Assembly: GCA_008828725.1 (NCBI GenBank)
Contig: MEHQ01000864.1
Location: forward strand, 5,852-69,851
From: Saccharina japonica
Taxonomy: Eukaryota > Sar > Phaeophyceae > Laminariales > Laminariaceae
Reading direction: 5' to 3'
Length of the DNA stretch: 64,000 bases
The notes beneath the pieces were generated by a model. The model was not told where the DNA came from and searched no databases. It saw only the letters and a list, made by a program, of their open reading frames with translations. The position numbers were made by a program, and so were the translations under genes. Positions 1 to 11,100 of this stretch are shown here, in pieces. Within the stretch, counting starts at the first letter, position 1; each line of letters begins with the position of its first letter.

Positions 1-640
1 CCGTCAACACAGTAAGGGCCCATCTTAACAAAGACAGCAAAAAATCAATTTGGAAAATAAAATCCTATTTGAATGTGATTTCGCAAAAAAAAACTGGTTT
101 GCGTCCTATGGGGAATAGTGAATTGCTCGTTCAAATATTTATGAAATCGAAAAAACGCAGCATGCGTCACAGCGCCCAGGTGAAAAAAATCGACGAGAGG
201 AGACGAGAGGGAAAGCATGCGTCGACGCGTGCGCGCCGCCGCCAGCATACTTTTGCTTTTGACCGCCCAGGCTAGGAAGCTATCGCTCTTAGGGTCTCCT
301 GGGTGGGCGTAGGGATCCCTGGAACGCCACGGGCGAGACAGGGGCGGCGATTGTGTTATCGAAGTCTTGAGCGTATCATGCTGTTTTTGGGTCGATCGCT
401 CGGTTTTTGATCGGGTTGGAGCATCGAGCTGGTTGAAAAGTTGGGATTGCGACCGCCATGATTGCTTTTGAGGCGCCACCGCCGGGGTACGCTGTGCTAT
501 GGTCTATAGGCGTGGGCCCGGCTGTTGTCCCGGTGGCCTCGGGTTGTGGTTCACGTGTTGTCGCCTCGGTCGTGGTCATCGATGCCACCAAGAAATGACC
601 AGATTGTACCGGGGGCGTTTGCCCACCGTGGACATGCCGG

Positions 641-861
641 TCCAAGTCGGGCCAACTCCTCAATTTGATTTGAATTCTTTGGAAAAGAAGGTCCCTCTGG
701 GACCTTCTTGGTTTTTTCGTCCAATTCAAATTGATTAGACCCCAAGATCCTAATATTTGATGCTAGTGCGTGTGTTGACCAATGAAAAGCGTATTTGAAT
801 TTTCTTTTTTCCAAATTGAATTTATTTCATACTCGTTAAAACGGGCCCTTAAAACGGGCCC
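641..861. repeat. Hairpin element with half copy of the 44818 foldback
   Basis: Perfect 11-bp stem AAGAAGGTCCC/GGGACCTTCTT (685-695, 699-709) within longer imperfect arms; then 737-861 matches the right half of the 44818-45030 element. Confidence 0.75.
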
Positions 862-2065
862 CAAGTATAAAATGAAAAATATTGAAACACCAAAATGAAC
901 TTCCGACGATTTTGGGCTACGGAACCTTTAATATTAATAGGTCATTCAGAAACCGTTCGAGCTGAAACGTGCTATGTATACCTCTATCATAGCACGAGAG
1001 TCACGAGTAGTGGGGAGGGGGGAGAAGAGCCTGTGCTTTGTGAGCCCGGATATGAGTTACGACAATTCATATATAGGAGGGAGAGAAAAAAAAAACGAGC
1101 GAAGAAAATAAATGGGATGGAAAAAAACATGCTCTGCACTTGGTCGTACGGCTATCATACCTAAGAATTTCGTATCGCATTTTGTTTTTTTTTCGTGTTC
1201 ATCCAATTTTTTTTTTTTCGCCCTTCTTTTCTCTCTCCCTCTTTAGTCGTAATCAATGTTAATGATTGATGCTACTTGAAAATGACCCACCCGCCCGGAG
1301 GGGCGATATTTTCTACGTTCAGATAAAAGGAGCATAATCCGGAGTAAACGCCGTCCCTGTCGAATTATTGGGGTAAACGCCCAGGGGCGGAGCTGGCAAG
1401 GAGTCATTTGAGTGATGAGTGATGGGAATGGGCCTGTTTCCGAAGCAGGCAAGGGGGCGGTGCTTTGCGTAGGAATGTTGACGTATGCGTCGGTACATGT
1501 TTAGCGCAGCAGCGCAACAGACCTAATCAGCTGAGGACAGATACTCGTATATAGAACCAAACACTGCAGACAGTATATCGATGAGGCAACTTGATTTTTT
1601 TTGTTGTTTTTCGTATCGCCCCGGGAGGCGAAAAGGACCCAAGTTTATTTTTTCCAGAGTACGCCTCTGCTGTACGTATACACGCACCTGGTACACCCTA
1701 ATGACATAAGGAAACAACAGAGTCGAAACGTTAAGTTTTTTTGTCACTGGAGCTCTACGACTGCTGTATTTATTCAGAGTGGGCATACTACATATGATAC
1801 CATGTGTTGACGCCGATGATTTGTTCGATATTTATCGTACTTGTACAAGTACCGGTGACCCTCGAACCAAGGCAACAGCAGAGGTTGAAGCACGTCAGAA
1901 GCAGCAGCAGTGGTAGAGACAGCAGCGGCGGAGGTGGCGGCGTTGACCGAGTTGCTCACCACAGCATCAGTGGGTGGTCGAGTCGTAGCGGCAATCGCAG
2001 CATTACAGTAGAGAGTTGCCCGATCCCATTCATATCGACGCCCTTACTCCCCCCCCTCACCAAAA

Positions 2066-2335
2066 CCGATGTTTAATGATGATGACGATGATGATGAGGC
2101 ATTGTGATGATGATGATGATGACGATGCCGATGACAACGATGATGATGATGACGGTGACGATGTCGATAATCTCGAGATGATGACGATGACAATACTGAT
2201 GATGATGACAACGGTGGTGATGATGGTGATGGCTTTGAGACGACAATAATGATGGTGACGATGATGAAGATGATGTCGATGGTGATGACGATGATGATGA
2301 TGATGATAAAGATGACGACGATAATGTTCAATGAT
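2066..2335. repeat. GAT/TGA trinucleotide-rich tract
   Basis: Imperfect ATGATGACGATGATGATG for about 270 bp. The Asp-rich and Ile-rich ORFs over it are by-products of the repeat. Confidence 0.95.
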
Positions 2336-3406
2336 GATGATTACATCAACACCAAGGGTCTTCTAGCGAGGAGCACTCACTGGGGGTATAAATCAACGAG
2401 CGGAACGACACTCTGTTGAGTGTCGTAGGCCGCTCGAGGGCAAGTTTCTTCGGTAAAATTTAGGGGGTGGGGTGGGCACGGAAACCCGGGTGGGCGACGA
2501 ACGCGAACCCAAAAAAATCAACATCGCGCGCACGGTACTAAGGTACAATCGGCCGGCCGCACGTCGAAGACGAAACGCCCGGTCGCTCGCACCAATCAAC
2601 TCGGTGTCGGGCCTACGTTCAAACGCGCGCGGAAAATCGGGTAACTCCTCCAAAGCGAGTTCGCGGCGCTCGGTCGCGGTTATCGGTTCCAGCTCTTGAG
2701 GAGAGCGGATAATTTCGCGGATAAATTTACATCGATCGGTCGACTGGAGAACGGCGGCTCGAAAACTCTCGCGCCGACCCCAGTCGGCGAAAAATCGGTC
2801 GCCAGACGCCTACTCACTCCAACGATGTACGTACACAAATCGTTCCTTCGACCAAGCCATGCAAACGGTCAGGTATAACCGGCCGCGCGATCGCACAAGC
2901 CTTCACCCACCGCAAAACAAGCCACGTCGCAAGAATGGCAAACACTTTTTCACTCCACAGACGCGCCAAAGCACAAAAGCCTGCTTCTACAAACTCCAAC
3001 AAATAACAAAAAAAAAACAAAAAACACCACTACGTACCACAAGCTCTATAGGCTCTACACTGCTCTCACTGATCCACGCTGTACGTACACGTTCAGCCTA
3101 CACTACCAGTCAATCCATACCGGTACGTAAACTGCTAACTCACCTGTCCAACTTACCTTATGCCCAACGCGTACGGCAAAAACGGGTTGGCTTCCGCTCT
3201 TTCACCGCCAGCCACCCTGAAAACACGTTTATTTAGGGTACAAGGGTACATTGTTTTTGAGCGTATATAGCAGTTTAATGCTAGGATGGAAGCAAATAAA
3301 AATACCTCGGGTTTGGTTCCATTCATGGTACTCGTACAGGACTTGATGTGCCTACGTACGGTATAATAATTATACTCTTGGCCTCGCTTTTACTATCCCT
3401 CCCTGG

Positions 3407-4075
3407 TGGGACCCCGATCAATAGCGACCAATAAAAGGAAAAGGGGACCCATCGGTAGCGACCAATAAAAGGAGAAGGAGGGCCATCGATAGCGACCAAA
3501 AAAAAATAAGGGGGCCCATCGATAGCGACCAATAAAAGAAGAAGGGGACAGAACCATCAATAGCGACCAATAAAAGGAGAAAGGGGCCAATAATAATCGA
3601 GCAACAAAAGGAGAAGGGGACAGACCCATCGATAGTGACCAATAAAAGGAGAACGGGAACCATCAATCCCGTCAACAACGATTAACAAATTAGGGGATTC
3701 ATCAATAGCGACCAATAAAAGGATAAGGGGACAGACCCATCAATAGCGACCAACGAAAGGAGAAGGGGGCCCATCAATAACGACCAATAAAAGGAGAAGG
3801 GGACTCATCAATAACGACCAATAAAAGGAGAAAGGGACCCATCAATAACGACCAATAAAAGGAGAAGGGGACCCATCAATAACGACCAATAACGAAAAGG
3901 GGACCCATCAATAACGGCCATTAAAAGGAGAAAGGGACCCATCAATAACGACCAATAAAAAAAGAAAGGGACCCATCAATAACGACCAATAAAAGGAGAA
4001 AGGGACCCATCAATAGTGACCAAAAAGAGAAGGGGAAAGGTGACCTATCAACAACGACCACTAAAAGGAGAAGCG
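3407..4075. repeat. Minisatellite (about 33 bp x 20)
   Basis: Unit CATCAATAACGACCAATAAA then AGGAGAAGGGGACC, with variants. Lies about 0.9 kb past the CDC20 stop. Confidence 0.93.
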
Positions 4076-4956
4076 CGATATCGTTAAGCAACTACGGAAG
4101 GCGTAGCGTGCAGCAGTACAAATATCACCATCACCATCATCACCACGATGGACGCGTGTATTATAGCAGTTCGGACGCACCCCTTACCCCAGCAGCCCAG
4201 ACTGTCATCGCCATACACATATTCGAAATGTATTCCCTTCATACTAGAATCAAGTTACTCAAAACCAAGGGGGTTTTACTAGAACTTCGTGCCTCGGTAA
4301 AAGCTCACAAGGGTACCAGACAGTTTTTAGTCGCAACGGCAAGTTCGTGTAAGAAATGATCATTGCGCCGATTCGAGCAAGACCACGTACTTCGTGTAGA
4401 CTTAGGGTTTGACCTACGGTTGACTTAGGGTTATACTGGCTGTGTAGTAAAAAATTGACAACAATGCTTTGTCGTTATCGCTTTGTTTTCATTCTTCATC
4501 CGACAATGTGCAGAACATGTTTCACATGCTTCAACCCGACACCAATCGAATAAACCGTATACTCCTGCTGCACTCATATCACATGAGATCATGCGATCGA
4601 AGTATCGCACGCAGCTCACGATTATGAGTTTCGACAAAATCTTCGATCTCACAACTGACAAGCGTCATTTTCAACTTGAAAAAAAAAACGGAAAAAAAAA
4701 ATCGACTCCTCCCAACCATAAGTATTTCAACAAAATTTGGAAGATGCCGGAACAAAACCTATCATACCTCCGCTTGCCGGGCTTATTACTGTACTGTACG
4801 TACGTCGTGACCATAAATCTGACTTTAAGCTCGAGTGTTTTGTCCCCACAACGGCAGTACGGTCCCACCTTAAGGGCTCAAGGGGGTCAGTATTAAAGTT
4901 ACCCTAGGTAATATTATATCAATAGTTATTACTGTAGTGTTGACTCACTCACCTCT
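4076..4956. other. Sequence downstream of CDC20: no gene seen
   Basis: Presumed CDC20 3' flank/UTR. Apart from the family C/D fragment I see nothing; no clear polyadenylation signal or other element. Confidence 0.6.
4812..4880. mobile_element. MITE family C/D fragment (empty-site copy)
   Basis: GTTTTGTCCCCACAACGG then CCTTAAGGGCTCAAGGGG, the uninterrupted counterpart of 13325-13378 plus 13467-13480. Diverged relatives lie at 49803-49915 and 56718-56805. Confidence 0.7.
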
Positions 4957-5128
4957 CTACCGCAGGTTGTGCATGCTAGACAACGACCCGGGGACACCGT
5001 GCTCCGGCCCCTTGCTGTGACCCTTGGCGTGCGGGGGAGAGCCAAACATGTCCCAAAACCGCAAGGTTTCGTCAGCGGCCGCCGAAACGACGGTGGAGCC
5101 ATCGGGAGAGGTGTCCATGTGCAGCACC
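4957..5128 (-). CDS. CDC20: CDC20 terminal exon: WD40 blade 7 and Leu-Arg tail
   Basis: [20 protein letters not shown] then TLRFWDMF closes the propeller. A polar tail ends SMHNLR followed by TAG at 4957-4959. The C-terminal dipeptide is where CDC20/Cdh1 contact APC3 (IR tail); here it is LR. Acceptor CTTGCAG. No obvious polyadenylation signal was recognised downstream. Confidence 0.95.
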
Positions 5129-8100
5129 CTGCAAGTGTGACCAACATACATACAAAAAAGCGTTTCGTTTTTTTTTACATGCAATTCGCGGGGCGGTGTG
5201 ATTCATCAGCATGGTTCAATTACAGACTGCGCACTCGTGGCAACCAAACTGGTTACTTACGTGCAACATCGCGGTTTTATTACTTTACATGTATTTCACG
5301 GGGCGGTAAATCGTCAGCACGGTTCACTGCGCATTCGTGTCAACCAAACTGGTTACTTACGTGCAAAATCGCGGTTTTATTATTTTACATGTATTTCGCG
5401 GGGCGGTGATTCGTCAGCACGGTTCAATTATTAGCTGCGCATTCGCGGCAACCAAACTGGATTGGAGATTGGTGCTGTCAACAAGTATGTCATCAATAAA
5501 TCGTCGTAGACGCTGAGAGGGAAAAGGGCTCGTATGTTAGCTCTCGTTGTTTGCTACGGCCATCCGGCGTTTATTATTAGTACATGCCAGTACTTCGTAT
5601 AGGAAAATTCAAAGTCAGGCATCTAACCATGCAGCATCCCTATAAGCTTCAGAAGTGGCGCAAAGACAAAATGTTGTTCCTGAAGTATCGCCTGCTTCGT
5701 AACTTCGGCCCGCAAGGGTTTCGCTTCGAAGACAAAAAGGGCAATTTACTTTGTACGAGTACAAGACGTCTGAATTTCCCAACAAATCACAATGGACAGG
5801 AAAGACAAAATACATGCCCATGGACAACCAAAAACCACAGCACATGTTAAACAGTAGTGGTCCCTCTACAGTGTCGGTTGAGTAGTGCCGCCTTCCCGCT
5901 ATAAAGTGTCTGTGAAATCGCTTGGCACAGGTGGGATAAACCAGGGTGGTAGTGCGCGGAGTCGTGCCATTTGTCGCCATAGTGCCGGTATTATCGGCTG
6001 GCGCATATCTATCGGGATTACAGAGAGACCATTCATTACGTTACCTGGATGTGTGCCCACGGAACTCCTTGATCTTCAGCATGTTGGGGTACTTCCAGAG
6101 GGACAGCTGGTTCTCGCTGAACCCGTGGGACGACACGAGCTCCTTGTTGTGTCGAGACCATTGCAAGGCGCACACCTAAAACAAAAACAAATCACGCCAA
6201 CCAATAGCATCGCAAGGTAGGATAGGTGCAAGGTCAAATTATGCAGGCTAACGTGCACGAAGGTATTGGTGTTCACCCCGTTAGAACCAACGGCACCATC
6301 TATTTCGTACCTGGTACGATATATGCATGTATATCTGTTGAAAAAAAACATCAGCTCTGAGATCGAGGATTTCGTCGAAACTTTTCGTTGCAAGCTGTGT
6401 GTCATAGCATGTGGTATCTTGATCGCGCGCACTAGATGCATGAAGTCGTAAAGCCGTTCACCGCGACCATCAAAGGCCACCTGGAATACTGTTTAATTAT
6501 TACTAGCACGGTTGAGTACGAGCATATTAATAGTACCCAGTGCAACTTATTTTGAGGTATTGAGGCGCAACAGGTTGTCGAGGAAAAAGCACAATAATGC
6601 GCGGATCAACGACAAAAAACTGCCCTGTGGCGATCGGCTACGAACTGATCCATTACGAACGACAACAAACGATGCCAAAAGGAAACAAGAGGGAACAGAG
6701 CAAACCGGACCGTTCCTATCAGACAACCGGCTATAGAGCAGTAGCGCAAACCTTTTGTCAGGGAGAATAAAAAAGCAAGCAACCCCGCACGATGCTAGGG
6801 AGATCAATCAACCAATGTCCAACCAACACACACAAGGCACTGCCTACGTCAGAACCCCCTTAATCCCACACTTCGGGACAAAAACACCACAAAGTCTGTG
6901 CCTGCCTGGCACTGCATAGTGAGGAAAGGGGCACACGCCAACAAACCAGGGCTGGGCACTGGCACAGTATGAAGATTAGTACTGGCACTACTGCCAGTAC
7001 TAATCTACTTATTAAACCAACCAGTATATTCGGCAGTAGGTTTTATGTTACTTGCGTCCGAGAAACACGCCATATTTTAGTACGGAAACCCGCAAAATGC
7101 GTTTCGGGCGGAGAGAGGAGAGACGAGCGACAGTACACTGCTGCAATCCAGTGTACTGGTTGTTTTTGACGACAGTATTTTTTTATTTATTTTTTTGTCC
7201 ATCCCATTTATTATCTTCGCACTTCCGTCTTTCTCCCTCCCTAGTCGTAGCTCAGATCCGGGGTCACAAAGTAGGCTCCTCTCCCTCCTCCCCCACTACG
7301 GTTCTTGCCTTGCATTTTTATCGGGAGAAGATTTCAGCACTTTCTTCCCTCGTCAACTTTCGTCGAATTTTGCTCACCCACGTTCAACCTCTACTGGCTG
7401 AATCACCTACTGTAGTGCCCAGCCCTACAACAAACTGTACTCCTCGTAAACCTCAAACATCTACGGGTAGACACAACCGTGAACCCTACCTGGTACAGCA
7501 CGCGGGGGCGGCGGCGGGGGATTGACGTCAACAAATCTGGTTTGCACGCTCCTGCACTGCGACGCCTGTACATGCTGGAGCATGATACAACAGCAACCTA
7601 CATTCGACGCCACGCGCGCCTATGGCGAGGTATGTAGACCGCTCACCTGACTCCCGGTGTCGACGGAGTTGAGCATCGTTCCGTTCGCTGTGTTCCAGAA
7701 CTGCCAGCGAGAGACAGAGAGACAGAGGCAGAGAGAGACATCGAGCCATAGCCAGAGATAGCGGCAGAGACACACCGAGAGACAGAGAAAGAGATAGACA
7801 GAGAGAGACGGATAGAGACACAGACAAAGAGACAGAGCCAGAGTGAGACAGAGACATAGAGCCAGAAACAGGGAGATAGAGGCAGACACAGAGACACAGA
7901 GAGAGCCAGAGATAGAGACAGATAGAGACAGAGAGAGAGAGGCAGAGACAACGTTCACGGAGACATACGCAACAGCGTCGTTATCGTGAGTGTCGGCGTT
8001 AAATCACGCAAGAATTGAACGAAACGAGCGAGCGGGGCTACTGGTACAATGGTACGATACAACATATACCAGCCAGACGCCCGGGCGCAACAGAGAGAAC

Positions 8101-11100
8101 ATGTACAAACATGTCCGCTTCTCACCATGGTATAGAACCAATAGGTATATACGTGGTATACTAACATACCAGGTATACTACATGTATACCTGGTACGAGT
8201 AATACATACATACCTGGTATGACACAAGATAAATCCCTCCCTGAGATATACTCACGAGCCTGTTTTCTTCAAAACAAGGAGGACACGTATCGATAACGGT
8301 GGCTTTGGAAAATATCTGGCCGAGCTGTTCCCATAGACAGACGCATGCATCGCTCGGCGCTTGCTATCTCTCATACCCCTTTTCGACACAAACAATTTTG
8401 GACAATCGCTCGAGGGCTAAGGGCGTGATGTCTTGCGTGTTACTGGTGTACGCGGCAAAACAAATTGACACCGCGACTAAAACCACGTGGCCGGTCAACT
8501 CAATACACAGATTATAATACACTCCACCAGAACGAACTGGTTCCTGCCTCATCTCAAGTGCTCCCTACCTTTCAATCGTCTCCTGCCTTAATACCACGAT
8601 AAATACACACCAACTGACTGTTTCCTACCTCCCCTCAAATTCCTCCAACCTTGATGCCCACCGCCCCTCGATTGCCTCCTACGTACCTCCATGCTGCGAA
8701 AAAGCGCACTCCATGAACTAACTGTTTCCTATCCCCCATAAAATGTCCTCCTGCCTTGGTGTCTATCTCCCCTCAATTTCCTCCTACCTTGATGCTGAGA
8801 TAAAGCGCACTCCATCAACAAACCGTTTCCTACCCCGTCTCAAGTGCTTCCTTCCTACCTTGATGGAGCGATCGGCGGTACCCCCCCCCGAGGCCAACAA
8901 GTGCCTCTGGGTCGGACACCATGCCAAAGCCTTGACCGCTGCCACGTGCTGCACCAGAGTCTTGCGGGGCCTGTGCACGACGGAGGAGCGACCGATCATT
9001 GACGCCCTTCCGCTCATGCTGGCGTCCCACAGGCAGAGGAAGTTCTCGTTGCCTCCGGAGGCGAGAGTGTTGCCATCGGGCGACCACTTCAATCCGCACA
9101 CCTGAGTGAGTGAGTGAATGGGTGGGTGTCGCGGGCGTGGGGGCAGAACGGGTCAGTGTAAACCAAACGTTTTAAATGAAAAGCAAGCGGAAAGAACAGC
9201 AAAAAAAAAAAAAAAAAGCGCCTGCCTCGATCTCGACCAAGCAGACTTGGTTTTTTTCGCACACGCTTACTACAGTTGTGTCACATGCCTCCTACACATT
9301 GCCTCGTTCAACCATTGGGGCGATTGGGGGGCAATGTGGGTCACAGGTTCGTTTTTTCTTCGCACGCTCTATTCTCCTATATAGCAATCCATTAAAGTAT
9401 TAAAATGTCCCTAAAAACAAGGGCTGTTTCGATTTAATATTCCTATACAAACTGTCCTTATGTTTCTGCACAGAGCAGCATGAGTTAAACAAGCAAAACA
9501 ACAGCCGCTGACGTAAAGCCATTCATCACTATTACGTGGGACCATAGTAAATAGGACCCACGGTACACTAAAAACCTACATATTTTCCTATTTTCACCAA
9601 TAATATTTGGTCCCCTATTTACTAGGGTCCCCCGTAATAGCACTTATTTTAGTTCAAGGTTTTTCAGCGGATCGCCCAGGGGCGTCCAGAAAAAAGAGAA
9701 AACGACACACCACACCCCCGGAGGTCGGAATAGAAAACCGTTGCAACCGTTGTGATCACATGATGAAATAGGAAAATGGAAAAAAAAATGATCCTTATTT
9801 TCATTTTTTTTCACTTGGTTTTAGTAACCCCCCCCCCCCCCGTCACGAACAAAACATTCTGTGAGGTGTCGAACAATAATTTTTCGACCACCCTCGGATC
9901 GCCTGCAATGAAACACCACCAAAAGTACCAAAATACCAGGTATAGTAATGGGTGTTGCGCAGGACCATTTGCTACTATTAATATAGTCGCGGGGTGTTCT
10001 AGCACTCGTGAGCATAATTTCAGGCACACGAAACACTTTCTAGTAACGGCCTTATGGGGTTTCCCCTCGTCCCTATTCCGGGAGGACCTCTACAGCAGTA
10101 ATCAGAACCAAATGTGGTGTGTGAATATTGGGAGATGCCTGGTTTTTATGTCCATCGTGGGTTATGATTACTACATATCATATAACATATGCCCACCCGG
10201 AAAAGCAACTCATGCTGCGACATCCACCGGTAAGATGTTCCAAACAAGACCAACCGAACATCGCGGTCTGGGTCAGTCAGCTGAGCGGAATCTTGCCACA
10301 CACGGAACGCCACAGTAGTACACCAAGTCAACCCGCGCAGCGTTCAAGTAAACTCGAAGCACACATTCGACGAACAAGTACAGCATTCCAATTCCGAAAG
10401 CACGAAACGATGCACGGGAATAATCACCTCCAATTCCGAAAGCACGAAACGATGCACGGGAATAATCACCGAATCAGTACTTCAACCACTCCTGCTGCAG
10501 CAGTGTGGCAGAAATGTCACCCGCGGTGCCGGAAATAACGTGTCCCGCCCAGAGGGGCACGACAAAAACACAAAACGAAAACACATCCTGAAAAGGTAAA
10601 AATGAATAGGAACAAAAAAAAAGTGCGGTGGAACCTCTGGACGATATTACGAAATTACCAAAAAAATAGTATGTTTCACTTGGTTAACCCCTTATGAACT
10701 GGTCCCACGAATTAGGGGAGAAACTACTTGGAATTAGTGTGGGCCATTTTTTTCAGTTCTGAATGGGTTGAGTCCCTCCCCTTGTCTCCGTCTCGAAAGG
10801 GATGTGTGATCAATGGCCCATTGACTAAGGCAAGCACGAAAGTAGTACCCCCCCCCCCCCCCCCCCTCCCTGTCTGGGCCTTGAACATGGATAGTGGGGT
10901 GTCGGATTTATTTTGTTTACGTGTCCCAACCCTGTCCCACCTCCTGGTCGTGGCCGGCAAAGGTCGCTATCTTGTGGTTGGGGATCCTAACGTCGTGCTG
11001 GACGATGCTGCTGTCCCGAGAGCCGGAGCACAAGACGTGTCTCTTCCAGGCAAGCGTTCCCACGCGCGCAGAGTGCCCCGTCATCGTTCGCAGCTGATCA

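Larger units (their letters stand above)
1..3406. other. Intergenic or unresolved: no supported gene
   Basis: Holds the 641-861 hairpin element, a type E repeat (1010-1130), the GAT tract (2066-2335) and a CpG-rich stretch (about 2460-2960). ORFs of up to 144 codons show no family features, and codon content looks random. Confidence 0.6.
9102..10940 (-). other. CDC20 intron: repeats only
   Basis: Contains MITE A (9531-9638), a MITE A relative (10070-10200), a 41-bp direct duplication (10388-10469), MITE B (10684-10771) and a type F repeat. The 180-codon plus-strand ORF at 9776 spans repeats and is not supported. Confidence 0.7.

Noticed and set aside
45..479. 144-codon minus-strand ORF at the window start
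   Set aside because: No recognisable motif, no splice context and overlapping frames of similar quality; not enough to call a gene.
2016..2249. Asp-rich acidic protein ORF
   Set aside because: Pure product of the GAT trinucleotide tract.
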